Positions 38,719 to 50,038 of a stretch of 64,000 nt of DNA are shown here, piece by piece. Under the pieces are notes generated by a model. The model saw only the letters and a list, made by a program, of their open reading frames with translations. It was not told the origin of the DNA and did no database searches. Numbering within the stretch: position 1 is the first letter of the stretch; every line of letters starts with the position of its first letter. The translations under genes were made by a program, and so were the position numbers. The stretch is from Actinomycetes bacterium (GTDB taxonomy: Bacteria > Actinomycetota > Acidimicrobiia > Acidimicrobiales > JABEUL01). Location: positions 1-64,000 of the forward strand of contig JAJZNL010000032.1 in assembly GCA_021852345.1 (NCBI GenBank). Reading direction: 5' to 3'.

Positions 38719-39504
38719 ATGACAAAAACAATTAAACACTGTTACAGCCTAAGCTTCAAATATTTAAAGCTCTATATAGCTGCTTTAATAGGAACAGCTA
38801 TATTACTTGCGTCGTGTTCTAGCTCAAGCAATAGCACGTCCAATACAACTTCCGGAAATAACAATAGTTCCACGACAACGCAAAGTAGATCACAATCCAG
38901 TCAAACCGGATCAACCTTACCACCCCTTAGGACCAACAACAAGGTCGTAAAGCAGTTTTATAACAGTTTGCAAACACAGGCGCAAGCTATTTATACTGCA
39001 ACTTACAACCAAACAAGTAACGGCCAGGTCACGCCTTTGACTCTAGAGCAGCATTCTCCGGATTTTCTTTTCGTTGAAGGCTCAAAAGCTACTGGGTTAA
39101 TGTTTATAGACACAAAAACCTACAGTTACGAATGCACGGGCGGAGATTCAACCACCCCAGACACTTGCATAAGGCAGCCAAAAAGTTCAGGTGGCGGATC
39201 AGCTCAAGCAGTTATTCAACTTTTTAGTGGAAGCTATATTGCAACAGAAATGTTACAGTATGCCGAAGTTGAAAACTTAAGCTTCACAACTTCGTCAAAG
39301 GTAATTGACGGAATAAATTCAAGCTGTGTTAGTTTTAATTATTCAGGAAGCAATAATATGTATTGCATTCAAAAGGATGGCATAATTACAGAAATTAATT
39401 CAGGTTCGGGCGACAAATATATTTTAACCAACCTAACAATGTCAGCACCTCTAGGTGATTTTGCACCGCCCGCTGGAGCCAACATTCAAGTTGTTTCGGG
39501 TTAA
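38719..39504 (+). CDS. lipoprotein
   Basis: 261 aa; signal peptide with lipobox LLASC, followed by a Ser/Thr-rich linker. Confidence 0.8.
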   Translation: MTKTIKHCYSLSFKYLKLYIAALIGTAILLASCSSSSNSTSNTTSGNNNSSTTTQSRSQSSQTGSTLPPLRTNNKVVKQFYNSLQTQAQAIYTATYNQTSNGQVTPLTLEQHSPDFLFVEGSKATGLMFIDTKTYSYECTGGDSTTPDTCIRQPKSSGGGSAQAVIQLFSGSYIATEMLQYAEVENLSFTTSSKVIDGINSSCVSFNYSGSNNMYCIQKDGIITEINSGSGDKYILTNLTMSAPLGDFAPPAGANIQVVSG

Positions 39505-39559
39505 GACACGAACAGGAAAGGTTTGCACTTAACCAAGTACTTAAATATGTTATTCTGAG

Positions 39560-39603
39560 CCTTTTACCACGAATGAATTTGATTGTTCGTTCGTGGTAAA
39601 AGG
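39560..39603 (+). terminator. hairpin downstream of the lipoprotein gene, possible terminator
   Basis: 14-bp inverted repeat CCTTTTACCACGAA...TTCGTGGTAAAAGG; no clear U-tract. Confidence 0.55.
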
Positions 39604-40161
39604 TCTATTATCACACTAGGACTATTACGCTAAAATTTTACCTGTGGATTTTGGCTGAACTTAAGAACACTATCGTAGCTAGATTTTTGATTAGCTCTCC
39701 AGAAATGAGCAGAAAACAAATTATCATCAATTCTGAAATCCCGGGGAATTGCTCTGCGATTTCAAGAAATAATGGTATTGCAAATCTCTTTGATACTACA
39801 TTAATGTCTTATCGCATTTCAATTTTTTTTGTAATTCAAGACTTTGCCAGCAGCACTTGTCTTTCAAATTGGATCGCGGCCGATCCCTCTCCGATCAACA
39901 TTTCATATAGATTTTAATAAAGCCGCTTGCTTTTACTATGGTAGAAACTTATCGATAAAAATTTGTTACGGCCAAACATACTTGTTCTAGAACTTTAAGC
40001 ATGAGTGTACATTGTTTGCATCATACAAAACGATTCACTTAGTTAGACACGATGATTTATCATCTGAAATCGATTAAAACAAAGTAGGTACTGCATTTGC
40101 TTATACAACAGCATATTACAACTACAGTTTGCCCAACTATACCAGTTTCTCTTCACGCCGA

Positions 40162-43100
40162 CTAGCTCGTATAATAACCCATAACATCTACAATTAAATC
40201 AGTTTGCCCAACAGCGTTATAAACATCGATTGAATCGTTAATTCCTATCTTTACAACTGACATATTTGCAATTGTTTCTGTCTGACTCCAATTGAGATCA
40301 GAAATATTTGGAACTTGAGAAGTTGATGCTGGATATATTGTCAAAAATCCACCATTAGAAGTGGTATTTGTAACTGTAACATTCAAAACAACAGCGCTTG
40401 CATTTGCGGGTATTGAATAGATGTTTGAAGCAGCTACCGACACTATTTCGGTTGGATTTAACTCACCCGTATTGCCTAAAGAACCATTATCACACTGATT
40501 TGAAATTACACTGGTTCCGCTGGCTGCTCTAGTATCGCAAATTCTGACTGGGACTATTGGGTTAAAGATATCACCGGTGACCAGGGAATTACCACCAGTG
40601 AAATAACCGTTCACATCAACGATAACGTCAGTGCTTCCGTTATAACTATAGACCGAAATATTTCCGTTTGCAGTATCGATCGGCACTACCACTCTATTGG
40701 CTACGCTTATACCCGGTCCAAAATTCAAATTGGAGGCATTCGGAGGTGATGCAAGATTTGATGGGTAGACGGTCAAAAATCCACCGTATGCAGTTGTGTT
40801 CGTGGCTGTTACATTTAAAACTACTGAGGTCGCATTGGACGGTATTCCATCAAGCGACCCTCCGCTGCCGCTACCAGAAACATTGAGGCTGATAATCTGT
40901 CCTGCGCCCAAAGGGCCATTATTGCCCAAAGAACCATTATCACACTGATTTGAAATTACGCTGGTTCCGCTGGCTGCTCTAGTATCGCAAATTCTAACGG
41001 GAGAAATCGGTACAAACTGTCCTACGGTACTCACAGATGCAGATGGTGCTGTATATCCTTCGATATCAACGATAACATCAGTACTCCCATTGTAATTATA
41101 GATTGAAACGTCCCCATTTGTCCCAACACCTATTTGAACCAAATTCGGTACATTCTCATTAGACCCGAAATTTAAAATTGATGTATTTGGTTGACTTTGT
41201 CCTGTAGGCCAAGCAGTTAAAAAACCGCCTGGAGCAGTCGTATTGGTGACAGTAATATTCAGAACCACCGAATTAGCGTTAGATGGTATTATAGTTGACC
41301 CAAACGTACCCGTAACATTAACATTTATTATCTGTCCGGCAGCCAACGGACCGCTATTGCCTAAAGATCCGTTATCGCATTGGTTAGAAATTACTCCAGT
41401 CCCATTCGCAGTTCTGGTGTCGCAGATGCGAGTAGGATTTACCGGTTCATAATTAAGATATGTAAATCTATCAACAGATGAGACGGCTGAGCTAACGCCG
41501 TCTAAATTTGCCGTGATATCTACCGTGCCACTACCCTGAGGTGAAACAGCATCAAGCTGTGTGGACGACACGAAAACAATACTACTTCCTAATGTACTAC
41601 CAAAATACACTGAGTCTGAAGGCAAAAATCCACTGCCCGATATCACAACTTGAGTGCCACCGGTACTAGGACCTTTATTTAACGAAACCGATGATATTGT
41701 CGGACTGATGATATAATCCAATGGCTCAAGAGTTGATGAACCCACATATGAAGCCGCCATGCAAAATAGATTACTCGGGCAAGTTAATTGATATAGGTCT
41801 TGTACGTTTGCCGGCGGGCTTAAGAGAGTCCAAGAAACTCCATAATTAGTAGTTCCAAAAAATTCGAAAACTTGATTTGAAGAACCATTACCCAGCGCAT
41901 AGCAAGTCGACCCCGAACAAGAAATACTGAATATTTCTAAATATGCACCTGAGGGCAGAGTCGACGCAATCCAGGTTTGACCACTGTTACTTGAATAGTA
42001 AGAGATAGCTGTATTGGACGTTCCCACGCCGGCTACTACACAATCAACAGTCGCATCACAGCTTATCGTGTAAAAGACAGAATTTGACAAATTCAAATTA
42101 GATAAAGTCCAACTGGAACCCCCATTTGTTGAATAGTATACCTGTCCGTTACCGGAAACGACACAATTAGAAGTTGAATTACAACTTACCGAAGTCAACT
42201 GAGACGACCCAGACGGAAGTGTTCCCAAAAGCCAACTTTGGCCACCGTTATTAGAAACTAAAACCTCGCCTCCAGCTTGTCCGTTTACATATCCAGCCCC
42301 AACGCATTGACTCGAACTTACACAATCCACTCCAAATATAAATGCAGAATTTGGCAAAGAACCGGTACTCCATGTTGTACCTCCGTCAGTTGTGTAAATT
42401 TCCATACTAGCTACAGAGGAGGTCATACCAAAGATTACGCAGTCGGCAGTATTTGCACAACCAACAGAAAATACTTGGTACAACGCCGGTGGCGTCGTAC
42501 TCTTATTCCACGTTTTGCCGCCGTCAGTAGTTATCAAAATTGTAGCGCTAGGGTTGCTTTGGCCCACCATTATGCACCAAAGTACGGTGACGCAGTGGAT
42601 ATCCGTAAATCCATTTGAAGTAGGTGTCATTGAAGCTACGACTTGCGAAATACCGGAACTTGAAATAGACACATTCAAAATCTCATTCGCATAATTAGCA
42701 TTGGTACTATCTACCGAAACCAAACAAGTCGATGAGCTGTAGCAATACAAACCTGGCATTATCTCAAAACTTGATGACAGATACTTAATCATCCATGAAA
42801 CTCCCGAGTTAGTTGAATAGGAAATAACATAGCCGCCTCCCTCGCCAGTAACACAAAAGCTTCCATTGCACGAAACAGCAGTAAGAGAAGCTGTTGGTCC
42901 CACGTTTTCGGGAGTCCAGCTTGTTTGATTAGCCGAATACAAAATCACGCCATCAGTACCGTCATTGCCGGCGGCCACACATGTAGACCCAGTACAAGAT
43001 ACAGTATTTATAATTGTTACCGTTTGAGGACTAACGAAAGTGTCAGCGGGAATTGCATCTGAGGTCCAATTCGTTCCCTGATTAGAAGTACTAAGAATAA

Positions 43101-43848
43101 TTGCACCTGATGAAGTCGGATTCGTTCCACCTGCAACGCAAGTAGATATGGACAAACATGATATGCTATTCAGGCTGCCGACTCCTGCTGGCAATACAGA
43201 TTGTAACCAAGTAGCCCCACCATTGTCACTTTAATATATTGCGTCATAGGAAGTCGCGTAACATATTGTAGAACTCGGGCAAGATACTGAAAGCATCGTA
43301 TTCGAGCTTGACAGGCCCGATCCGATGCTCCAACTACTACCTCCGTTTGCTGTAAACATGTCAAAACCCTGCCCATTCAGACCTAACGGACTGCCAACTG
43401 CTACACAAACAGAAGCGGTAGCACAAGAAATTGACTTAAACGGACCTGCACCCGCTGGAATATTTAATGCATTCCAACTTGACCCGCTATTTTGGGATTC
43501 AAAGATTACACCGCTTTGATTTGACTGTCCAGCAATACTGGCCTGTCCCGCAGCCATACACATGCTGGAAACACAGGAAAATGAATTTATTGGTGACGAC
43601 GTGGCACCAAACTGAACACCCTGACTCCATGTGCCATTCAACGTCGCTGCCTGAGCTGGTCGAATGTTATTAAAAGTTGCTACGGTCATCATAAAAATCA
43701 TGAGTGGCACAATCAACAACAAAGATAGCAGCAATTCCATATGATTATGCATCCTACTTTTCAGAAATTGAAAAATATCTTTGGTATTGACAACCGACGA
43801 TGACTTACCATCGACTTCTGAACTCATTATTCTCAAGTAATCCACCAT
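40162..43848 (-). pseudogene. large secreted SxSC-repeat / TIG / CDTR-repeat protein, paralogue of 2267..5842, interrupted by an in-frame TAA at 43231-43233
   Basis: ORFs 43231..43848 and 40162..43194 share one frame; the frame between them is open (TAA AGT GAC AAT GGT GGG GCT ACT TGG TTA CAA TCT GTA TTG); repeat architecture continues across the stop. Confidence 0.85.
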
Positions 43849-44239
43849 AATAATCTCTTAATCCTCCACTATTAAGCCGATACGTGTATTAAGTAATTCT
43901 TAATATAAACACAATTATAGCCTTAATTTACAATATAAGGATATTGAAGACGCAAACTATAATGCGACATACGCTGACTATAGCTTAAAGCGAGCCAATA
44001 TTTTGACTAAGACTATTAAAATACGCCAGTACTATCAAAATATCTCAGAAGTATCAAACCGCCCTAGTGCACGCCATTTAAAGGTGCTCGCCAATCAAAA
44101 CTTGTCGCTCGAGAACACATTAGATCGACGGATTAACTATAATGATATCGCGATTTGGGAATCCAAAGACATACGAAACTTTACACGTCACTCTATTGCT
44201 GATAGTCCGATAGAAATACACTCATCCGACCAATAGCTT

Positions 44240-44279
44240 GACAAATATTTGTCATGAATTTGCATATTTCATGACAAAT
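44240..44279 (-). terminator. probable rpsA terminator made of overlapping palindromes
   Basis: ATTTGTCATGAA (44247-44258) pairs with TTCATGACAAAT (44268-44279); adjoining perfect palindrome GACAAATATTTGTC. Confidence 0.55.
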
Positions 44280-44309
44280 CTACGTTCAAAAGATCTGCTA
44301 ATTAAATAA

Positions 44310-45644
44310 CTATTCTGCTTCGTCGGAAGGGGTAGGACCTTCGGAATGCAAATACTCCGCCCAGGCTGCCTGAGCTTCAGTCTCGGGAGTAAATCCAGTA
44401 TCCGCTATTGAAAATCCGCCAATATAGTTCCCTTCACTATCGTAAGCATGCTCACCGAAAGCTTCCTGGTATTCCGGCGCAACATCGCCACCTTCAGCAG
44501 CCTGTTTGACCGATAGACTAATTCGTCGCCTAGCTAAATCGATTTCAATAATTTTGACCCAAAGCTCTTCACCCAACTGCACAACCTGATTGGCATTTTC
44601 CACGTGATGAGCAGCGATTTCAGAAATGTGAGCAAGACCCTCTATCCCGTCTCCGACTTGAATGAATACACCGAACTGCACAATTTTAGTAATTCTACCG
44701 TAGACCAACTCCCCTGTCTTATGAGCGTCCGCAAACTCTTTCCAAGGATCTTTTTGAGTAGCCTTAAGTGAAAGTGATATTCTCTTTTGAGCCATATCAA
44801 CCTCCAAGATTTGAACTTTAACTTTGTCGCCTACAGACACTACAGATGACGGATGATCGATATGCTTCCATGACAGTTCCGAAACATGGACTAAACCATC
44901 CATACCTCCGATATCCACAAAGGCTCCGAAACTGACTACAGACGAAACGGTCCCCTCTCTTTCTTCGCCAGGCTTCAAATTAACGAGGAACTCTTCTCTT
45001 TGCTCTGCCTGAGACTCTTCCAGAAAAGCTCTGCGAGACAATACAACATTACTTCTGCTTCTATTGAGTTCGATAATTTTGGCATCAATAACCGTGTTCA
45101 TGTACGGTGTCAAATCCCTAACCTTGCGCAAGTCTATTAAAGATGCCGGTAAAAATCCCCTTAACCCGATGTCTACGATTAGCCCGCCCTTTACAATCTC
45201 AATAATTTCGCCGCGAACAGTACCGTTGGCCTCCTTAATTGCTTCAACGGTCTTCCACGCTTTCTCGTATTGAGCTCTCTTTTTTGAAAGTACCAGTCTG
45301 CCGTCTTTGTCTTCTGTCTGCAAAACAACCGCTTCGATTTCATCGCCGATCGTTGCAACTTCAGCTGCACTAGATACGTTTCTGATCGATATCTCCTTAA
45401 CGGGAATTACCCCTTCGGACTTATAGCCCACATCAACCAGAACTTCTTCCTTATCAACCCCGACTATCGTTCCTTGAACCAAATCTCCGTCCTTAATGAT
45501 AACAACCGAATCTTCCAAAGCCTGCTTAAGCGCATCTTCACCCATGTCATCCTGAATGACTTCCCGCGGAACATAAGTCCCATTTTCATCGAATTTACCC
45601 ATTTTGGATTCTAGGTCAAGTACATTGAGTACAACTTCTGCCAT
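44310..45644 (-). CDS. rpsA: 30S ribosomal protein S1
   Basis: 444 aa; four S1 domains (VQGTIVGVDKEEVLVDVGYKSEGVIP; REGTVSSVVSFGAFVDIGGMDGLVHVSELSW; YGRITKIVQFGVFIQVGDGIEGLAHISEI). Confidence 0.96.
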   Translation of the reverse strand: MAEVVLNVLDLESKMGKFDENGTYVPREVIQDDMGEDALKQALEDSVVIIKDGDLVQGTIVGVDKEEVLVDVGYKSEGVIPVKEISIRNVSSAAEVATIGDEIEAVVLQTEDKDGRLVLSKKRAQYEKAWKTVEAIKEANGTVRGEIIEIVKGGLIVDIGLRGFLPASLIDLRKVRDLTPYMNTVIDAKIIELNRSRSNVVLSRRAFLEESQAEQREEFLVNLKPGEEREGTVSSVVSFGAFVDIGGMDGLVHVSELSWKHIDHPSSVVSVGDKVKVQILEVDMAQKRISLSLKATQKDPWKEFADAHKTGELVYGRITKIVQFGVFIQVGDGIEGLAHISEIAAHHVENANQVVQLGEELWVKIIEIDLARRRISLSVKQAAEGGDVAPEYQEAFGEHAYDSEGNYIGGFSIADTGFTPETEAQAAWAEYLHSEGPTPSDEAE

Positions 45645-46151
45645 TTTATTTAAATTTCTTCCTTTTTTTGACTAAAACTTTTATTTACTAAAACTAAATT
45701 ACGCAAAGTTAAGGTATTGAATAACGACCTAACTACCAAACTATATTTTAGAAACTACTTCAACTAACCAAATTTATACTACCCGCACATCGACTACCAT
45801 AAAGCCAGCACATGTTTTTAATTGACCAAACCTGACTTATTCGCTACTCATATCATTGGCTTTACGCCTAATTGACTAGCCAATGCCTGCTTTGGTTTCT
45901 AATTCACAAACCTGATCGCACAGTTCAAAGAATTATCTGGTATTCCTTTTACCTTATATATTCTACCATTTAAATAAAACAATTAACAAACAATTGTCGC
46001 TTCGAACCGTTCATAATCAAAGTACAGAGTCAAAATTAAATTTCGTTATGAATTATGTGGTCTTTTTGGGTAGAAATCCCTTATTGCAACTGCTCCACCG
46101 ATTGGCACAACATCAATAAAACAGCTACGCAATTAACTCGACCTACATTCA

Positions 46152-49127
46152 TTATTTGTTCGCCCACGAAGATCCTGAACCGATATGGACCTTAAGCGGT
46201 ATTCCCAATTCCGCAACACCTTCCATATTCTCTTTGACAATATTTTTGACAGTCTCAATCTTTGCGATCGGACATTCAATTATTAGTTCATCATGGACTT
46301 GTAAGACGATTGATGAATCAACATTACTTGCCTTGAGACCGCTATTCACACGGTTTATAGCCAGTTTGAAAAGATCTGCCGCGCTACCTTGAATTATGGA
46401 ATTTGTTGCCTGTCTCTCTATCGCCAGTCGCTGGATCCTGTTCAATTTATTTAAATCTTCAAAATAACGTCTTCTGCCTAAAATAGTCGAAATATATCGG
46501 TTAATTTTTATCTGTTCAATAGAACCGTCTATAAATATTCTAAGCCCGGGGAAACTTTCAAAATATTTGTTCAAAATGACTTTGGCTTCTCCCACCGATA
46601 TGTTAAGTCGCTCCGACAGCCCAAATGCCTCCATCCCGTAAACTAAGCCATAAGAAACCATTTTCGCTACGCTGCGTTGCGATTTGTCTACCTTGTCAAC
46701 TGGAACACCATATACTACTGATGCCACAAAATTATGAATATCGCTTCCTTGTATAAAAGCATTTAGTAGATTTAGATCCTTTGAATAGTAAGCCAGCAGC
46801 CTGAGTTCAATTTGATCATAATCAGCGATTACAAAAGCATGATCGGGCTTTGCAATAAATACCTCTCTAAATTTTTGACCCAAATCCGTCCGAACAGGAA
46901 TATTATGCAAATTTGGACTCTCAGAGGAAATACGTCCCGTCCTAGCAGACGTCAATGAAAATGAAGCGTGTATTCGACTGTCAGTGTCAATGCAATTTAT
47001 CAAGGATGTCCCATAGGTGTTCAATAGTTTATCCACTTCACGATATTCTAGAACCATATCAATTACGGGATGCAGCCCCTTAAGCTTGGCCAAGGTGTTA
47101 GCGTCTGTAGATCGACCGGTCTTGGTCTCTCTTTGCGATTTGAGACCGATTTCATCATACAGTACACCGGAAAGTTGTTTAGGGGAACCTACATTAAATT
47201 CATGTCCCACCGTTTCGTAAATCAACTGAAGGATAGTCGACCTTTTTAATTCAAGGTTGTGGATAATTCCTTTCAACTTAGATCGATCGACTTGAATTCC
47301 CAGCAACTCCATCTCTGTCAGACAATCCAAAACCGGCATTTCAATGTTTTCGAACAACTCAAGCTCGTGAAGTTCAGACAGTCTTCGATTTAACAGGTTA
47401 TATGCTTTAATCTGAAAAATATATTGCTCAGGTAAGTTTTTAATTCCTGATTCATGCATGGTATCTGTAGCATCAGATGCCAAATCAATATCTTCAGACT
47501 GACTCAAAAGATCATTCTGTTTGGAGGTTTTAAGTTTTTCGGTCCGGCCGATAGATATTGCCTCAGAATAATCCAAATCGGCAGGAATATAATTGGAGAG
47601 ATAATCAACGACAGAGGGAATATCTAACCTATTTAGATTTGGATCCACCAGATACGACGCAATTGAAAAGTCGAAAAAAGATTTTGGCGTACAGATCGCA
47701 ATCATATTTAATGACCTTACAAATTCTTTTAGACCAGCCCCGATTAATAGCGACTTCGACATCAAGTCAAAAAGTTTCTGTAGAGTCGATAAATCATGTT
47801 GTTCTGGGTGAATTATGCAATACCGAAGGTTCGCTTGTCCATCCGTTTCGATCGTACCATCCTTAACAAAAGCCCCAATCTCACAAAGTGCAAACCATTT
47901 TAGTTTCGATCTGCCAGGAACCCCTAAGTAACTTTGAAGAACCATAAAGCATCTTGCAGCTTCAGGTTCGTCATTTCTCTCAGGGGTGCCAGGGATATTC
48001 AACATCTCGTCGGGTGTCAACTTACTAAATTGCTTTAAATTTAATTCGAGATCCCCTGAGTTTACATTAGCGTCAATTCTGCCGGCTCTTGGTTGAATTA
48101 CTTCATTTGACTTGACGCCAACATTTAAAACTGAATTTTGTTCTACATTTTCGATGTAACGAATACTACCGCCATCGATATCGCTAACTTCGGCAGATTT
48201 AATTGAATTAGTTGAAGGATTACCCGCTCTACTTGAAACAAAATCGGTCGAATGCCTGGCTAAGACATTCTTAAGGCGAACCCAACTTTGAACAATTTGC
48301 AATTTTGCAAAATACTCTTCCAATTCATTTAAGTTTCTTAAATCACGAAACTTAGATTCAAAATCTAAGTCGATATTTAAATCTCTTCTAAGATGGACAA
48401 TTTCAAAAATTTGATAGATTCTTGCCTTTGCCTCCACAAACGACTCAGCAATTGCAGGCCTTAATTTATCAAGATTATTATAAATTGCATCAAGGCTACC
48501 GTATTCGTTAGTTAATAAAGCCGCAGTTTTTTCACCTACCTTACGAACTCCCGGTAAATTGTCAGAGGGATCTCCCCGTAAGGTAGCATACATAGGATAA
48601 TCACGAGGCCATACGCCCGTTTTATCGTAAATGGCTTTTTCATCAAACAATGATGTTTGACTTAAACCTTTAATCGGATACAAAAGACGAACGCTGGGGT
48701 CCTCAACTAATTGAAAAATGTCTCTGTCTCCGGAAACTAAAATTGTTTTACCATTCTTGAGTTTTACCAACTCACTTACCGTTGCCAAAATATCGTCAGC
48801 TTCGAAACCGGGAAGTTCAAAAATGGGTATTTCGAGTAATTCCAGAAATTGTTTGACCAAAAGCAACTGAACTATTAAAGATTCGGGGGTTTCTGGACGC
48901 CCGCCTTTATAATCTTGTATTAATGCATGTCTGAACGTATCTTCGGGTAAATCAAAAGCTACCACAACCTGATCGGGGGAATAGCCTTCTATTACGGTGG
49001 TCAGCATATTAACGAAACCATGAACGGCGCCAGTCTCGATGCCTTCGTAATTCGTTAAACCAGATCTCGAAAAGGCAAAAAATGCCCTAAATAACATCGA
49101 ATTACCATCTATTGCTACAACATTCAT
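46152..49127 (-). CDS. polA: DNA polymerase I
   Basis: 991 aa; N-terminal 5' nuclease; polymerase motifs TARTGRISSESPNLHNIPVRT, VIADYDQIELRLLAYYS, MVSYGLVYGMEAFGLSERL, VLQVHDELIIE. Confidence 0.97.
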   Translation of the reverse strand: MNVVAIDGNSMLFRAFFAFSRSGLTNYEGIETGAVHGFVNMLTTVIEGYSPDQVVVAFDLPEDTFRHALIQDYKGGRPETPESLIVQLLLVKQFLELLEIPIFELPGFEADDILATVSELVKLKNGKTILVSGDRDIFQLVEDPSVRLLYPIKGLSQTSLFDEKAIYDKTGVWPRDYPMYATLRGDPSDNLPGVRKVGEKTAALLTNEYGSLDAIYNNLDKLRPAIAESFVEAKARIYQIFEIVHLRRDLNIDLDFESKFRDLRNLNELEEYFAKLQIVQSWVRLKNVLARHSTDFVSSRAGNPSTNSIKSAEVSDIDGGSIRYIENVEQNSVLNVGVKSNEVIQPRAGRIDANVNSGDLELNLKQFSKLTPDEMLNIPGTPERNDEPEAARCFMVLQSYLGVPGRSKLKWFALCEIGAFVKDGTIETDGQANLRYCIIHPEQHDLSTLQKLFDLMSKSLLIGAGLKEFVRSLNMIAICTPKSFFDFSIASYLVDPNLNRLDIPSVVDYLSNYIPADLDYSEAISIGRTEKLKTSKQNDLLSQSEDIDLASDATDTMHESGIKNLPEQYIFQIKAYNLLNRRLSELHELELFENIEMPVLDCLTEMELLGIQVDRSKLKGIIHNLELKRSTILQLIYETVGHEFNVGSPKQLSGVLYDEIGLKSQRETKTGRSTDANTLAKLKGLHPVIDMVLEYREVDKLLNTYGTSLINCIDTDSRIHASFSLTSARTGRISSESPNLHNIPVRTDLGQKFREVFIAKPDHAFVIADYDQIELRLLAYYSKDLNLLNAFIQGSDIHNFVASVVYGVPVDKVDKSQRSVAKMVSYGLVYGMEAFGLSERLNISVGEAKVILNKYFESFPGLRIFIDGSIEQIKINRYISTILGRRRYFEDLNKLNRIQRLAIERQATNSIIQGSAADLFKLAINRVNSGLKASNVDSSIVLQVHDELIIECPIAKIETVKNIVKENMEGVAELGIPLKVHIGSGSSWANK

Positions 49128-49254
49128 CTATCCAATGCTATTGCATTGCTGAGGGCAAATTATTACTATATATTTTTTTGCTTCGACTTCACAGCTTTAA
49201 GAAATTTAATAAACCACAATTAATGATTTTAAAAGATCCACTATTATTGTTTAT

Positions 49255-49926
49255 ATGCCAATCGGCTTTCATCCATCAGTTGAGCAATATCTCGAAACCC
49301 TGTACGATTTAAGTGAAGACGGGGAAATTATAATTCAAGCGAGACTAGCCGAGAGACTAAGGCATTCTGCGCCAACTGTATCTGCAGTTGTAAAAAAATT
49401 GATTCAAGATGGCGACATCACCAAGTCGGGCCGAACAATAATACTAACCGAACAGGGTCTGAAAAGAGCACAGTCAGTAGTAAGGAAGCATCGGTTGGCA
49501 GAAAGATTGCTAACGGATATCTTGGGAATCGAATGGTATCTCGTGCATGAAGAAGCGGGGTTGCTCGAACATGTAATTTCAGATCGCGTGGAGCAAAAAA
49601 TCATTGAAATAACTGGCACCCCTTCAACGTGTCCGCATGGGAATCCAATACCTGGGCTTCAGGGAAAAAGGAACACTGCCGAATTTCGGCTTATTCACGG
49701 CCAGGAACACAAAACTTATAAATTGTCCAGAATTGGCGAAATTTTAGAGTCCGATACCCAAACCTTGAATTTACTGTACAACTGGGGAATTACGCCCAGT
49801 AAAAATATTTTGCTTAAATCAAAAACTAAATCTGACGACGACACGAGCCAATTGTTAACAGTTCAGACCATCAAAGGCATCAACATCATAAATTCAAAAA
49901 TTGCCGAGCAGCTCTGGGTAATCTAA
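49255..49926 (+). CDS. DtxR/IdeR-family metal-dependent transcriptional regulator
   Basis: 223 aa; SVEQYLETLYDLSEDGEIIIQARLAERLRHSAPTVSAVVKKL HTH and HEEAGLLEHVISDRVEQKI dimerisation segment. Confidence 0.92.
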   Translation: MPIGFHPSVEQYLETLYDLSEDGEIIIQARLAERLRHSAPTVSAVVKKLIQDGDITKSGRTIILTEQGLKRAQSVVRKHRLAERLLTDILGIEWYLVHEEAGLLEHVISDRVEQKIIEITGTPSTCPHGNPIPGLQGKRNTAEFRLIHGQEHKTYKLSRIGEILESDTQTLNLLYNWGITPSKNILLKSKTKSDDDTSQLLTVQTIKGINIINSKIAEQLWVI

Positions 49927-50038
49927 CTTGGCTGACCATAATTCACAGAACAATCAGAAGACATATTCAAAACCAAAATATTTTAAACATTACTGTTCTT
50001 GAATGAAATCGACTTGTTAATGAATTTGCTAATTGGGC

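Noticed and set aside
39651-39917. 88-aa plus-strand ORF
   Set aside because: TTG start, no recognisable motif, and the opposite strand looks more protein-like; not reported as a CDS.
43170-43376. Minus-strand 68-aa ORF overlapping the interruption, suggesting a frameshift
   Set aside because: The two halves of the repeat gene are already in the same frame, so no frameshift is needed; this ORF is out of frame and lacks the repeat motif.
44003-44236. 77-aa plus-strand ORF
   Set aside because: TTG start with no convincing RBS, atypical composition, and no motif; likely intergenic.
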